The notes below the pieces were generated by a model. That model had not been told where the DNA came from, ran no database searches, and saw only the letters and a list, made by a program, of their open reading frames with translations. A stretch of DNA of 5,332 nucleotides from an uncultured Prevotellaceae bacterium. GTDB taxonomy: Bacteria; Bacteroidota; Bacteroidia; Bacteroidales; Bacteroidaceae. Shown in pieces: positions 1 to 5,332 of this stretch. The first letter of the stretch is position 1; each line of letters begins with the position of its first letter. The DNA lies in the NCBI GenBank assembly GCA_947306845.1, contig CAMZHP010000244.1, positions 1 to 5,332 on the forward strand. Direction: 5' to 3'. Position numbers and translations under genes: made by a program.

Positions 1-991
1 GGTTGGAGCAGATATTGGAGGTGGCTTTCTGCCGGCGTATATGCTGTTCGCGAGCCTGCAGGGTGAGGACGAAGACGCGCTGTCCGCGGTTGTCCTTGGT
101 CATGCCGACGATGCGTCCCGGCATCTTTCGCATCAGTTTCTCTGTGCAGCACATGTAGCCCACGTAGGGGCCTCCGAACGACATGGGGATGCCCAACGAC
201 TGGGCGTCGCCCACTGCGATGTCAGCCCCCCATTCACCGGGTGTGCGGAGCAGGGCGAGGTCGAGAGCGGGCGTGTTGATGATCATCAGTGCCTTCTCGT
301 TGTGGATGGCATCGGCAAAACCCGAAAAATCCTCTATGATGCCGAAGTAGTTGGGCTGTTGAAGCACCACGCCAGCAACACCGCCCTCAGCCAGTTGCCG
401 CAGCATGTCATCCTTGTCGGTGGCACCGTCGCGGGTGGCGATGGTAGCGATCTCCACACCATGGAAATGGGCGTATGTGCGCATTACTGCGAGCACTTTG
501 GGGTCGATGGCGCCTGAGACGAGCACACGGTTGGCTTTCTTGGCGGAGGCATTCGCCATGAGCATGGCCTCAGCAGTGGCTGTGCTTCCGTCATAGAGCG
601 AGGCATTGGAGACAGGCAGTCCGGTGAGTTCCGACATCATGCTCTGCCATTCGAAGATATAATGGAGGGTGCCTTGAGAGATCTCAGCCTGATAGGGAGT
701 ATAACTTGTGAGAAATTCGGATCGTGCAACAATGCTGGGCACCACCGAGGGCACGTAATGGTCGTAGACACCTACGCCTGCGAAAACGGTCATGCGGCTG
801 TTGCGCTCGCACAGACGTTCGAAAGTCTGGCGTACCTCTGTCTCGCTCATGGCAGGTGGCAAGTCGTACTCTCCCTTGAACCGTATGGCTTCGGGCACCT
901 CTTCAAAGAGAGCGTCAAGCGACTGTGCACCCACCTTTTGGAGCATTTTGTCGATGTCCTCCGGTGTGTGTGGAAAATATTTGTAGGTCAT
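1..991 (-). CDS. gcvPA: Glycine dehydrogenase (decarboxylating) subunit 1, P-protein N-terminal half; partial at window edge
   Basis: This is part of the PLP-dependent P protein of the glycine cleavage system, which decarboxylates glycine and passes the aminomethyl group to lipoylated GcvH in the cytoplasm. The frame is open from the ATG at 991 to the window edge, giving 330 codons with no stop. Visible family features are YFPHTPEDIDKML near the N terminus, FAGVGVYDHYVPSVV at about 70-84, EFLTSYTPYQAEISQG at 92-107, NASLYDGSTATAEA at 129-142, GADIAVGDAQSLGIPMSFGGP at about 255-275, and RRQKATSNICSN at the cut end. The YDHY and SLYDG wording fits the split subunit 1 (about 440 residues) rather than the fused protein of about 950 residues; this is judged from memory of the families. 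The PLP lysine is in subunit 2 and so is not expected here. The start lies 18 bases after the gcvH stop, with no Shine-Dalgarno motif. A fused gcvP cannot be fully excluded without the flanking sequence. Confidence 0.95.
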   Translation of the reverse strand, partial: MTYKYFPHTPEDIDKMLQKVGAQSLDALFEEVPEAIRFKGEYDLPPAMSETEVRQTFERLCERNSRMTVFAGVGVYDHYVPSVVPSIVARSEFLTSYTPYQAEISQGTLHYIFEWQSMMSELTGLPVSNASLYDGSTATAEAMLMANASAKKANRVLVSGAIDPKVLAVMRTYAHFHGVEIATIATRDGATDKDDMLRQLAEGGVAGVVLQQPNYFGIIEDFSGFADAIHNEKALMIINTPALDLALLRTPGEWGADIAVGDAQSLGIPMSFGGPYVGYMCCTEKLMRKMPGRIVGMTKDNRGQRVFVLTLQAREQHIRRQKATSNICSN

Positions 992-1009
992 GGATGGTCT
1001 GTTGGGTAG

Positions 1010-1393
1010 TTATTGGGCTTCACAGAATTTCTCGTATGCAGCAGCTTCCATCAGTTCGTCAAGCTCTGCCTTGTCGCTGAGCTCCACCTTGATGATCCAG
1101 TTCTCAAAAGCGTCGGTGTTGATGAGCTCAGGCTCGTCCTCGAGTTTCTCGTTCACCTCGACCACGGTGCCGCTCACCGGAGAGATGAGGTCGCTGGCAG
1201 CCTTCACGCTTTCCACAGCGCCGAATTCCTCGCCTGCTGTCACCTCGTCATCCTCTTCGGGCATATCTACATACACCACATTGCCAAGGGCATTCTGTGC
1301 ATAGTCGGTGATGCCGATGTAACCATAGTCGCCTTCTACGCGAACATACTCATGTGTCTCAGAATAATAGAGACCTTCGATAACTTTTGCCAT
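1010..1393 (-). CDS. gcvH: Glycine cleavage system H protein (lipoyl carrier)
   Basis: This is the 127-residue lipoyl carrier that shuttles the aminomethyl intermediate between the P, T and L proteins. The length is normal for the family. The N-terminal part carries the typical THEYVRVEG and GYIGITDYAQNALGNVVYVD blocks (about 13-43). The lipoyl-bearing loop is ESVKAASDLISPVSG, with Lys64 as the expected attachment site. The NEKLEDEPELINTDAFENWIIKV block (about 81-103) follows, as in other H proteins. The start at 1393 gives a standard N terminus, MAKVIEGLYYSETHEY, and no Shine-Dalgarno motif is seen; the leader just upstream is AT-rich. It lies between gcvT (193 bases upstream in transcript order) and gcvPA (18 bases downstream). 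The lipoate ligase in the same cluster probably modifies this protein. The long repeat-filled leader is the odd feature of this gene. Confidence 0.98.
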   Translation of the reverse strand: MAKVIEGLYYSETHEYVRVEGDYGYIGITDYAQNALGNVVYVDMPEEDDEVTAGEEFGAVESVKAASDLISPVSGTVVEVNEKLEDEPELINTDAFENWIIKVELSDKAELDELMEAAAYEKFCEAQ

Positions 1394-1586
1394 AATGATT
1401 GTATATTTATTGGTTGTTTGTTGTGGTTCTTTTTATGGAGTTTAGGAGTCTAGGAGTTTAGGAGTTTAGGAGTCTAGGAGTTTAGGAGTCTAGGAGTTTA
1501 GGAGTTTAGACATTACTCTTGCTCAAACAAGTCATTTGGCTTAACTACTTAACTACTTAACTTCTCTAACTACTTAACTTCTTTAG
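1394..1586 (-). other. Repeat-filled gcvT-gcvH intergenic leader
   Basis: This 193-base gap interrupts an otherwise tightly packed cluster. In transcript order it holds the degenerate array, a 32-base spacer at 1509-1540, the nine-unit array, and an AT-rich stretch directly before gcvH. The spacer region contains a small CTTG/CAAG inverted repeat (1518-1521 with 1528-1531, 6-base loop). No TAnnTTTG box was found before gcvH on the minus strand, and no clear GC-rich hairpin with a T-run, so neither an internal promoter nor a terminator can be called. No small ORF is likely in the arrays, because every unit carries stop codons in the sense direction. Confidence 0.7.
1437..1508. repeat. Nine tandem 8-base units, GGAGTYTA
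   Basis: Nine uninterrupted 8-base units fill this stretch. Each is GGAGTTTA or GGAGTCTA on the plus strand; reading left to right the variable base is T C T T C T C T T. There is no other variation and no indel, which suggests recent expansion or active homogenisation. On the sense strand of the gcv cluster the unit reads TAAACTCC or TAGACTCC, so the variable base only switches TAA to TAG. The array lies about 44 bases upstream of the gcvH start in the gcvT-gcvH gap. Confidence 0.95.
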
Positions 1587-1590
1587 CTAC
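1541..1590. repeat. Degenerate 8-9 base array, TTAACTWC, reaching into the gcvT stop
   Basis: On the plus strand the units are TTAACTAC (1541), TTAACTAC (1549), TTAACTTC (1557), TCTAACTAC (1565), TTAACTTC (1574) and TTTAGCTAC (1582). Two of the six are 9 bases long, so this array is more decayed than the neighbouring GGAGTYTA array. The last unit includes the gcvT stop codon. The unit resembles the reverse complement of the other array's unit (TAAACTCC against TTAACTAC, 6 of 8 identical), so the two arrays are in inverted relation across a 32-base spacer. Confidence 0.85.
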
Positions 1591-2678
1591 TTCTTATAAT
1601 GCTTGTCATAGAAACGTTTTTTCACCACGGTGCCAGGGAAGGTTTTCTTGCGGATCTGTATTTCCAGTGGTGTGCCGAGTTTGGCATGTGCTGTGTCAAC
1701 GAGAGCCATGCACACGCTCTTTCCCGTGGAGATGGAGTTGTAGCCTGTGGTCACCTCGCCCACCTTGACACCGTCGCTCAGCACGGCATATCCGTGTCGG
1801 GGGATGGCACGGTCTTGCAGTTCGATGCCTACCAGGCGGCGGGCTACACCTTCCGTTTTCTGCCGCAGCAGAGCCTCACGGCCGATGAACTCAGGTTTGT
1901 CGAGTTTGCAGAACATGCTGAGGCCAGCCATCACGGGCGAGATGTCCTCGGACAGTTCATCGCCATACAGCGGTAGTCCTACTTCGAAGCGCAGGGTGTC
2001 ACGACATCCCAGTCCGCAGGGTTTGCAGCGTCCGCATTCCATGAGCAGATCCCACTGCCTTCGGATGAAGTCGTGTGAGCCATAAATCTCAAAGCCGTCC
2101 TCGCCGGTGTAGCCTGTGCGGCTGACGATGACGGTCTCGCCATCAGCTTCGATGGTCTTCACGGTATAGAAGGTCAGCTCGCTGCAGGCGATACCAAGCA
2201 CCTCTTCCATCACCGCCTCAGCTTCAGGTCCCTGCACGGCTATTTGTCCGTAGTAGTCGGAGCAGTGGTCGAAGGTGAGGTCATAGCCGTCAAGGTGCGC
2301 CTGCATCCATGCCACGTCCTTGTCGATGTTGGCAGCGTTGATGACGAGGAAGAAATCGTTCTCCCTCATGCGGTAGACGAGCAGGTCGTCCACGGTGCCG
2401 CCATCCTCATAGCACATCATTCCGTAGAAGATCTTGCCATCGGGCGCACCTGTGATGTCGTTGGTGAAGATGTGGTTCACATAGCGCTCAGCGTCACGTC
2501 CTTTGATGCGTACCTCTCCCATGTGTGAGACATCGAAGACACCGCAGTGCTCACGCACGGCATTGTGCTCATCGATGATGGAGGAGTACTGTATAGGCAT
2601 GTCGAAACCGCCGAAAGGGGAAATGAGTGCACCGAGTGCCACATGCTTGTCGTAGAGACAGGTTCTTTTGTTTTCCAT
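1587..2678 (-). CDS. gcvT: Glycine cleavage system T protein (aminomethyltransferase)
   Basis: The enzyme takes the aminomethyl group from lipoylated GcvH, releases ammonia and makes 5,10-methylene-tetrahydrofolate. At 363 residues it has the usual length. Family motifs seen in order are FGGFDMPIQYSSIIDEHNAVR (about 22-42), GVFDVSHMGEVRIKG (46-60), VDDLLVY (96-102, containing the conserved acidic residue of the folate site), NAANIDKD (114-121), RTGYTGEDGFEIY (187-199) and GLGCRDTLRFEVGLPLYGDEL (about 222-242). The cysteine in GLGCRD replaces the alanine common in other members, a mild variation. The C-terminal domain is complete, with GREALLRQK and VGEVTTGYNSISTGKSVCMALVD. The start at 2678 lies 10 bases after the lplA stop, which suggests co-transcription. 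The stop codon (TAG, 1587-1589) falls inside the last unit of a short-period repeat array, so the extreme C terminus (KHYKK) abuts repetitive DNA. Confidence 0.98.
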   Translation of the reverse strand: MENKRTCLYDKHVALGALISPFGGFDMPIQYSSIIDEHNAVREHCGVFDVSHMGEVRIKGRDAERYVNHIFTNDITGAPDGKIFYGMMCYEDGGTVDDLLVYRMRENDFFLVINAANIDKDVAWMQAHLDGYDLTFDHCSDYYGQIAVQGPEAEAVMEEVLGIACSELTFYTVKTIEADGETVIVSRTGYTGEDGFEIYGSHDFIRRQWDLLMECGRCKPCGLGCRDTLRFEVGLPLYGDELSEDISPVMAGLSMFCKLDKPEFIGREALLRQKTEGVARRLVGIELQDRAIPRHGYAVLSDGVKVGEVTTGYNSISTGKSVCMALVDTAHAKLGTPLEIQIRKKTFPGTVVKKRFYDKHYKK

Positions 2679-2688
2679 CGTTTATGAT

Positions 2689-3666
2689 TTATAGTTGGTT
2701 GAAGATGATTTGTGTCAGTTGGTGGGTGTGCAGATGGAGGATGATATCGCTCAAATCAGATGGCAGTGCCTCTGTCATGGCCTCTGGTGAGAGACGTATG
2801 CCGCGAAGGTGAGAGAGGATGCCCGTCTCGATGTCGCCCACCAGCAGGAAATCTCCCAGGATGTTGGCCTCGCGGATGATGCCACCCCTCACCTCCAGTC
2901 TTATCTCCAGGTCGCCGACACCCTCAATGCGACCTTTTCTGCTCAGGGTGTAACGAGGGTTGTTGCCGAGGATGAATGACTCCGAGAGATATCCCCGTTC
3001 GATATCCTTGATGCCCCTGATGTCGGTCTCGCTGAGCGTCAGTTGCCCGTCACAGAGAGTTTGATGGATATGAGCCTTCACCTCTTCGAGTGTCAGGGTG
3101 GTGTGATCCTTGAGAAGGGTGATATGCTGGCGTACGCTCCTCACCCCCTTGCTCTCGAGTTTGGCATGGCTGGGGGTAATGCTTGCCTCCATGTTCTGTA
3201 TGTCGGTATCATAGAGCAGCGTGCCGTGTACGATGCTTTTTCCAGGTAGATGGTAAAATGCGTTGCCCGACACCTTGCGCCCGCCGATGAGCACATCGTT
3301 GCGTCCTGTGGCCTTTGCCTCGATGCCCATGCGGTAGAGTACGAGCACCAGCAGGTTGATGTAGCGGTTGAACGTCAGGTTCACCTGTTCGTCCTTGGTA
3401 ATATAGGAGAGCATCACATTGCCTTTGTCGGCATACACGCATCCCCCGCCGCTTTTGCGCCTATAGGTGGCGATGCCATGCTCACGGCAATATTCGAGGT
3501 TGACCTCGTTTTCTATCACTTGATTTCGCCCAAAGATGACCGTTGGCTCTACTTGCCAGAAAAAGAAGGCTTCGTCCAAATCCAAATGCCTTGCCACATA
3601 TTCTTCCATGGCAAGGTAGAAGGTGAGACGGCGCTCAGAATCATCAGGCAGCGAGATGTAGGTCAT
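2689..3666 (-). CDS. lplA: Lipoate-protein ligase A family protein
   Basis: This probable ligase activates lipoate with ATP and joins it to the lipoyl lysine of acceptor proteins, here most likely GcvH. At 325 residues it has the length of a two-domain LplA. Motifs visible are FGRNQV (45-50), RRKSGGGCVYADKGN (69-83, the lipoyl-AMP binding loop), GRNDVLIGGRKVSGNAFYH (121-139, with Lys131 as the expected catalytic lysine), HGTLLYDTD (147-155) and KLESKGVRSVRQHI (169-182). The C-terminal accessory domain (about 235-325) is present, beginning near NNPRYTLSRKGRIEGVGDLEIRLEV. Having both domains argues for a self-sufficient ligase rather than an octanoyl transferase (LipB, LipM), although family members can differ in substrate. 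It is the first gene of the visible cluster, 10 bases before gcvT, with a -7-like promoter box about 20 bases upstream. The ATG at 3666 gives a normal N terminus. Confidence 0.93.
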   Translation of the reverse strand: MTYISLPDDSERRLTFYLAMEEYVARHLDLDEAFFFWQVEPTVIFGRNQVIENEVNLEYCREHGIATYRRKSGGGCVYADKGNVMLSYITKDEQVNLTFNRYINLLVLVLYRMGIEAKATGRNDVLIGGRKVSGNAFYHLPGKSIVHGTLLYDTDIQNMEASITPSHAKLESKGVRSVRQHITLLKDHTTLTLEEVKAHIHQTLCDGQLTLSETDIRGIKDIERGYLSESFILGNNPRYTLSRKGRIEGVGDLEIRLEVRGGIIREANILGDFLLVGDIETGILSHLRGIRLSPEAMTEALPSDLSDIILHLHTHQLTQIIFNQL

Positions 3667-3686
3667 CGAAGCGTTTTTCTGCTTTG

Positions 3687-3694
3687 CAAATATA
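3687..3694 (-). promoter_or_regulatory. Bacteroidetes-type -7 box for the lplA-gcv cluster
   Basis: On the minus strand this reads TATATTTG, matching the Bacteroidetes TAnnTTTG -7 consensus. It lies about 20 bases upstream of the lplA start, predicting a leader of only about 15-20 bases. No convincing TTTG -33 element is seen at the usual spacing; the nearest upstream TTG (3725-3727) is about 30 bases away. Such a short leader leaves no room for a glycine riboswitch. Confidence 0.5.
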
Positions 3695-3905
3695 GCAATT
3701 ATTTATCGACGCGCCATCGTTTTTCAACATTTTTTTTGTCGCCCTCAGACACAATTTTCAAGCAGGTTTCAGATTGTTTCCTAAACAACCCATTTGTGAG
3801 CAGATTTCTCAAAACATCACTCTTTTCGTATCAGTTTTCATTTCACGCATTTTCAGAAAACTCAAAATTAGTCCCTTCTGTATTTTTCATGTCGGTTGAA
3901 TTTTG

Positions 3906-3913
3906 TAAATTTG
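3906..3913 (+). promoter_or_regulatory. Bacteroidetes-type -7 box for the secreted protein gene
   Basis: The sequence TAAATTTG matches TAnnTTTG exactly and lies 54 bases before the ATG at 3968, giving a predicted leader of about 50 bases. At the -33 distance there is only a T-rich tract (3882-3887), not a clear TTTG, so the assignment rests on the -7 box and its position. Confidence 0.5.
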
Positions 3914-3967
3914 CATCCGAAATCAATTACTACAGCAAATCAAATCTGTTTTCATTCAGCGATTATT

Positions 3968-5332
3968 ATGGTTACAAGACATTTCAGATCCATTTCTTGG
4001 CTGTTGTCTCTCTTGATGGGAATAGCCATCAACAGCAGTGCCGTTGCTTATTCCATGCCTTCTCTTGATGATGTGGCTGGCAACACCTCTTATCATGACG
4101 AGCCTGCGAGCGTGGTTTGGAACTTCAATACTACGGACATTGGTGCTGCCGATGCCGTGACCCCTGCCGATGGCTTCAGCATGACCGCCGTCAATCTGGG
4201 TGACCTTGAGGTGACGGGCACCGCCACACGCACCGCCGACGATGCCATCCCTGGCGTGACTTTCGTGAAACTGCGTCCGTCGGGCAGCACGCAGGCCGTG
4301 GAGTGGCAGCTCAAACCTGCCGCAGGCCTCACCTTCACCCCGACGAAGGTGAGCGCTTATATCCAGCGGTTTGGAACTGATGCTCAGAATGGTGTCACCG
4401 TCTCCGCCAAATTGGCCGACGGCACCACCGTTGAACTTGGCAACTATACCGCTCCACGTGCCAATCATGACAAGACAAAGGACAAATATGGTTCCAACAA
4501 CAATTATACCCATCAGTTTGTCATCAGCTTAACAGCCGACCAGCAGGCACGCCTGACATCTTCTGAAGGATTCTCCCTGGTAGCCACCGTGGGTGTGGGC
4601 AGCAGCAAAGAGGGTGGCTTCAGCGATGTGCATATTGAGGGTTTGCTCAATGGTACTCAAGTGGAGGTATCCAAATACCACCTCACCTTGAATGCTTCAC
4701 CGGAGGAAGGCGGCACGGTGAGTGCTTATCCTTCAGCCGCTGAATACGAGGAGGGCACCGAGGTGACGCTCACTGCCACTAAGAATTTCGGTTATCAGTT
4801 TGTCAATTGGACTGATGCCGAGGGGAAAGTCATCTCCACGGCTTCCAAGTATGTGGTCAAGATGAATTCAGACAAGCAGATGACCGCCAATTTCCGCAAG
4901 GTCAACACCTATGCGCTCAACCTTTCTGTGGACGGTTCCAACCCCTACATGGTGCAGTTGTCGCCTGCGTCAACAGTGGTTGATGGCAAGAATCTTTACG
5001 AGGATGGCACCGCGGTCACACTCAGTGCGATGAGTTACGAAGGACTTGTCTCATTCACCAACTGGAGTGACGGACAGACAGCCAGTGATATCGTCGTCAA
5101 CATGACTTCCGACATCGACATCACAGCCCGTTTTGCCCAGGTTGACATCATCGCCGGATGGGATTTCTACGTCCGGGGGGCGAATGGCCGTCCTGCAGAC
5201 TTCAGTTCAGAGAGCAACACCGCCTCGGCATTCACGCTGGTGAGCGAGGCCGACGGCAGCAGTACCTCCTGGCTCGACAAGAGCACAGAGGCAGCCAATG
5301 GCTATGAGAGCATGCGCGGTGCGGCTGTCAAC
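3968..5332 (+). CDS. Secreted modular protein with InlB-like B-repeats; partial at window edge
   Basis: The frame is open from the ATG at 3968 to the window edge, giving 455 residues with no stop. The N terminus looks like a Sec signal peptide: Arg4 and Arg7, a hydrophobic core at about 9-20, and a likely cut after Ala-Val-Ala at 25-27. There is no lipobox cysteine. A beta-rich domain (about 47-230) begins at VVWNFNTTD and closes with GFSDVHIEGLLNGT. Two modules similar to divergent InlB B-repeats follow. The first, at about 236-311, has GGTVSAYPSAAEYEEGTEVTLTA spread over 248-270, then FVNWTDAEG and a closing ANF. The second, at about 314-390, has YEDGTAVTLSA, FTNWSDG and a closing ARF. A further domain starts at about 393 (IIAGWDFYVRGANGRPADF, SWLDKS) and is cut. 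The layout suggests an exported polysaccharide-acting or surface-binding protein; the GWDF...NGRPADF region recalls Bacteroidales pectate-lyase-like proteins, from memory only. No catalytic domain is visible, so no enzyme function is assigned. The start is chosen from the signal peptide; no Shine-Dalgarno is seen. Confidence 0.9.
   Translation, partial: MVTRHFRSISWLLSLLMGIAINSSAVAYSMPSLDDVAGNTSYHDEPASVVWNFNTTDIGAADAVTPADGFSMTAVNLGDLEVTGTATRTADDAIPGVTFVKLRPSGSTQAVEWQLKPAAGLTFTPTKVSAYIQRFGTDAQNGVTVSAKLADGTTVELGNYTAPRANHDKTKDKYGSNNNYTHQFVISLTADQQARLTSSEGFSLVATVGVGSSKEGGFSDVHIEGLLNGTQVEVSKYHLTLNASPEEGGTVSAYPSAAEYEEGTEVTLTATKNFGYQFVNWTDAEGKVISTASKYVVKMNSDKQMTANFRKVNTYALNLSVDGSNPYMVQLSPASTVVDGKNLYEDGTAVTLSAMSYEGLVSFTNWSDGQTASDIVVNMTSDIDITARFAQVDIIAGWDFYVRGANGRPADFSSESNTASAFTLVSEADGSSTSWLDKSTEAANGYESMRGAAVN

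Larger units (their letters stand above)
3667..3967. other. Divergent intergenic region between lplA and the secreted protein gene
   Basis: This 301-base AT-rich stretch separates two divergently read genes and holds one -7 box facing each way near its two ends. Between them are several T-runs (for example 3731-3738) and a 7-base inverted repeat, AGTTTTC at 3833-3839 with GAAAACT at 3856-3862, around a 16-base loop. That repeat could be an operator or a weak hairpin, but nothing identifies a regulator. I see no RNA gene, riboswitch or convincing small ORF here. Confidence 0.6.

Noticed and set aside
41..517. Plus-strand open frame of 158 codons opposite gcvPA
   Set aside because: It is antisense to a strongly matching gcvPA frame, and its translation has no recognisable motif. 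High GC third positions of the real gene explain the open shadow.
662..1009. Plus-strand open frame opposite the start of gcvPA
   Set aside because: Antisense shadow of gcvPA with no family resemblance and no promoter or upstream context of its own.
1013..1453. Plus-strand open frame opposite gcvH
   Set aside because: gcvH on the minus strand has clear lipoyl-domain motifs across the same bases; the plus-strand product runs into the repeat array.
1437..1508. GGAG cores as Shine-Dalgarno-like sites on the plus strand
   Set aside because: They lie on the strand opposite the cluster transcript, no plus-strand gene follows, and Bacteroidetes rarely depend on this motif.
1437..1590. CRISPR array
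   Set aside because: Units are 8-9 bases in direct tandem with no spacers, far from CRISPR repeat and spacer lengths.
1394..1590. Insertion sequence remnant or attachment site
   Set aside because: No transposase fragment, terminal inverted repeats or target duplication are visible; the gap is explained by short tandem repeats.
3833..3862. Rho-independent terminator in the divergent intergenic region
   Set aside because: The 7-base inverted repeat is AT-rich with a 16-base loop and no proper T-run after it, and a terminator between divergent starts has no gene to end.
3250..4068. Plus-strand open frame of 272 codons across the lplA start and the intergenic region
   Set aside because: It overlaps lplA in antisense, crosses the divergent promoters, and overlaps the secreted protein gene in another frame. 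The translation has no coherent domain.
3956..4513. Minus-strand open frames opposite the secreted protein gene
   Set aside because: The plus frame encodes a signal peptide and recognisable repeat modules; the minus frames are low-complexity shadows.

Overview
The window looks like a chromosomal piece from a Bacteroidetes bacterium, most likely Bacteroidales and Prevotella-like. Four things point there. Two TAnnTTTG-type -7 promoter boxes sit in the divergent intergenic region. No Shine-Dalgarno motif is visible before the starts examined. The lipoate ligase has an RRKSGGGCVYAD motif. A secreted protein combines a leading beta-domain with InlB-like B-repeats, in the style of Bacteroidales surface or polysaccharide-degrading proteins. 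The genus is an inference; no rRNA or other marker gene is present.

Minus strand, positions 3666 down to 1: a glycine cleavage cluster read right to left in the order lplA, gcvT, gcvH, gcvPA. lplA and gcvT are 10 bases apart, and gcvH and gcvPA are 18 bases apart. gcvT and gcvH are separated by 193 bases. gcvPA runs off the left edge after 330 codons, and its sequence is of the split (subunit 1) type, so a gcvPB gene is expected just outside the window. Together the genes give the T protein, the H protein, half of the P protein, and a ligase able to put lipoate on the H protein. The L protein (dihydrolipoamide dehydrogenase) is not in view.

The gcvT-gcvH gap holds the most unusual DNA here. 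There are two short-period arrays: nine perfect-length 8-base units of GGAGTYTA, and about six degenerate 8-9 base units of TTAACTWC. The two arrays are imperfectly complementary to each other, and the second one runs into the gcvT stop codon.

Positions 3667-3967 are an AT-rich divergent intergenic region with one -7 box facing each way. Plus strand, 3968 to the right edge: the first 455 residues of a secreted, modular protein with a signal peptide, an N-terminal beta-rich domain, two divergent InlB B-repeat-like modules and the start of a further domain. Its catalytic or binding end lies outside the window.

The genes are mostly ordinary metabolism plus one accessory surface protein. I see no convincing evidence of a wholly new system. 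The repeat-filled gap inside the gcv cluster is the main thing to follow up.
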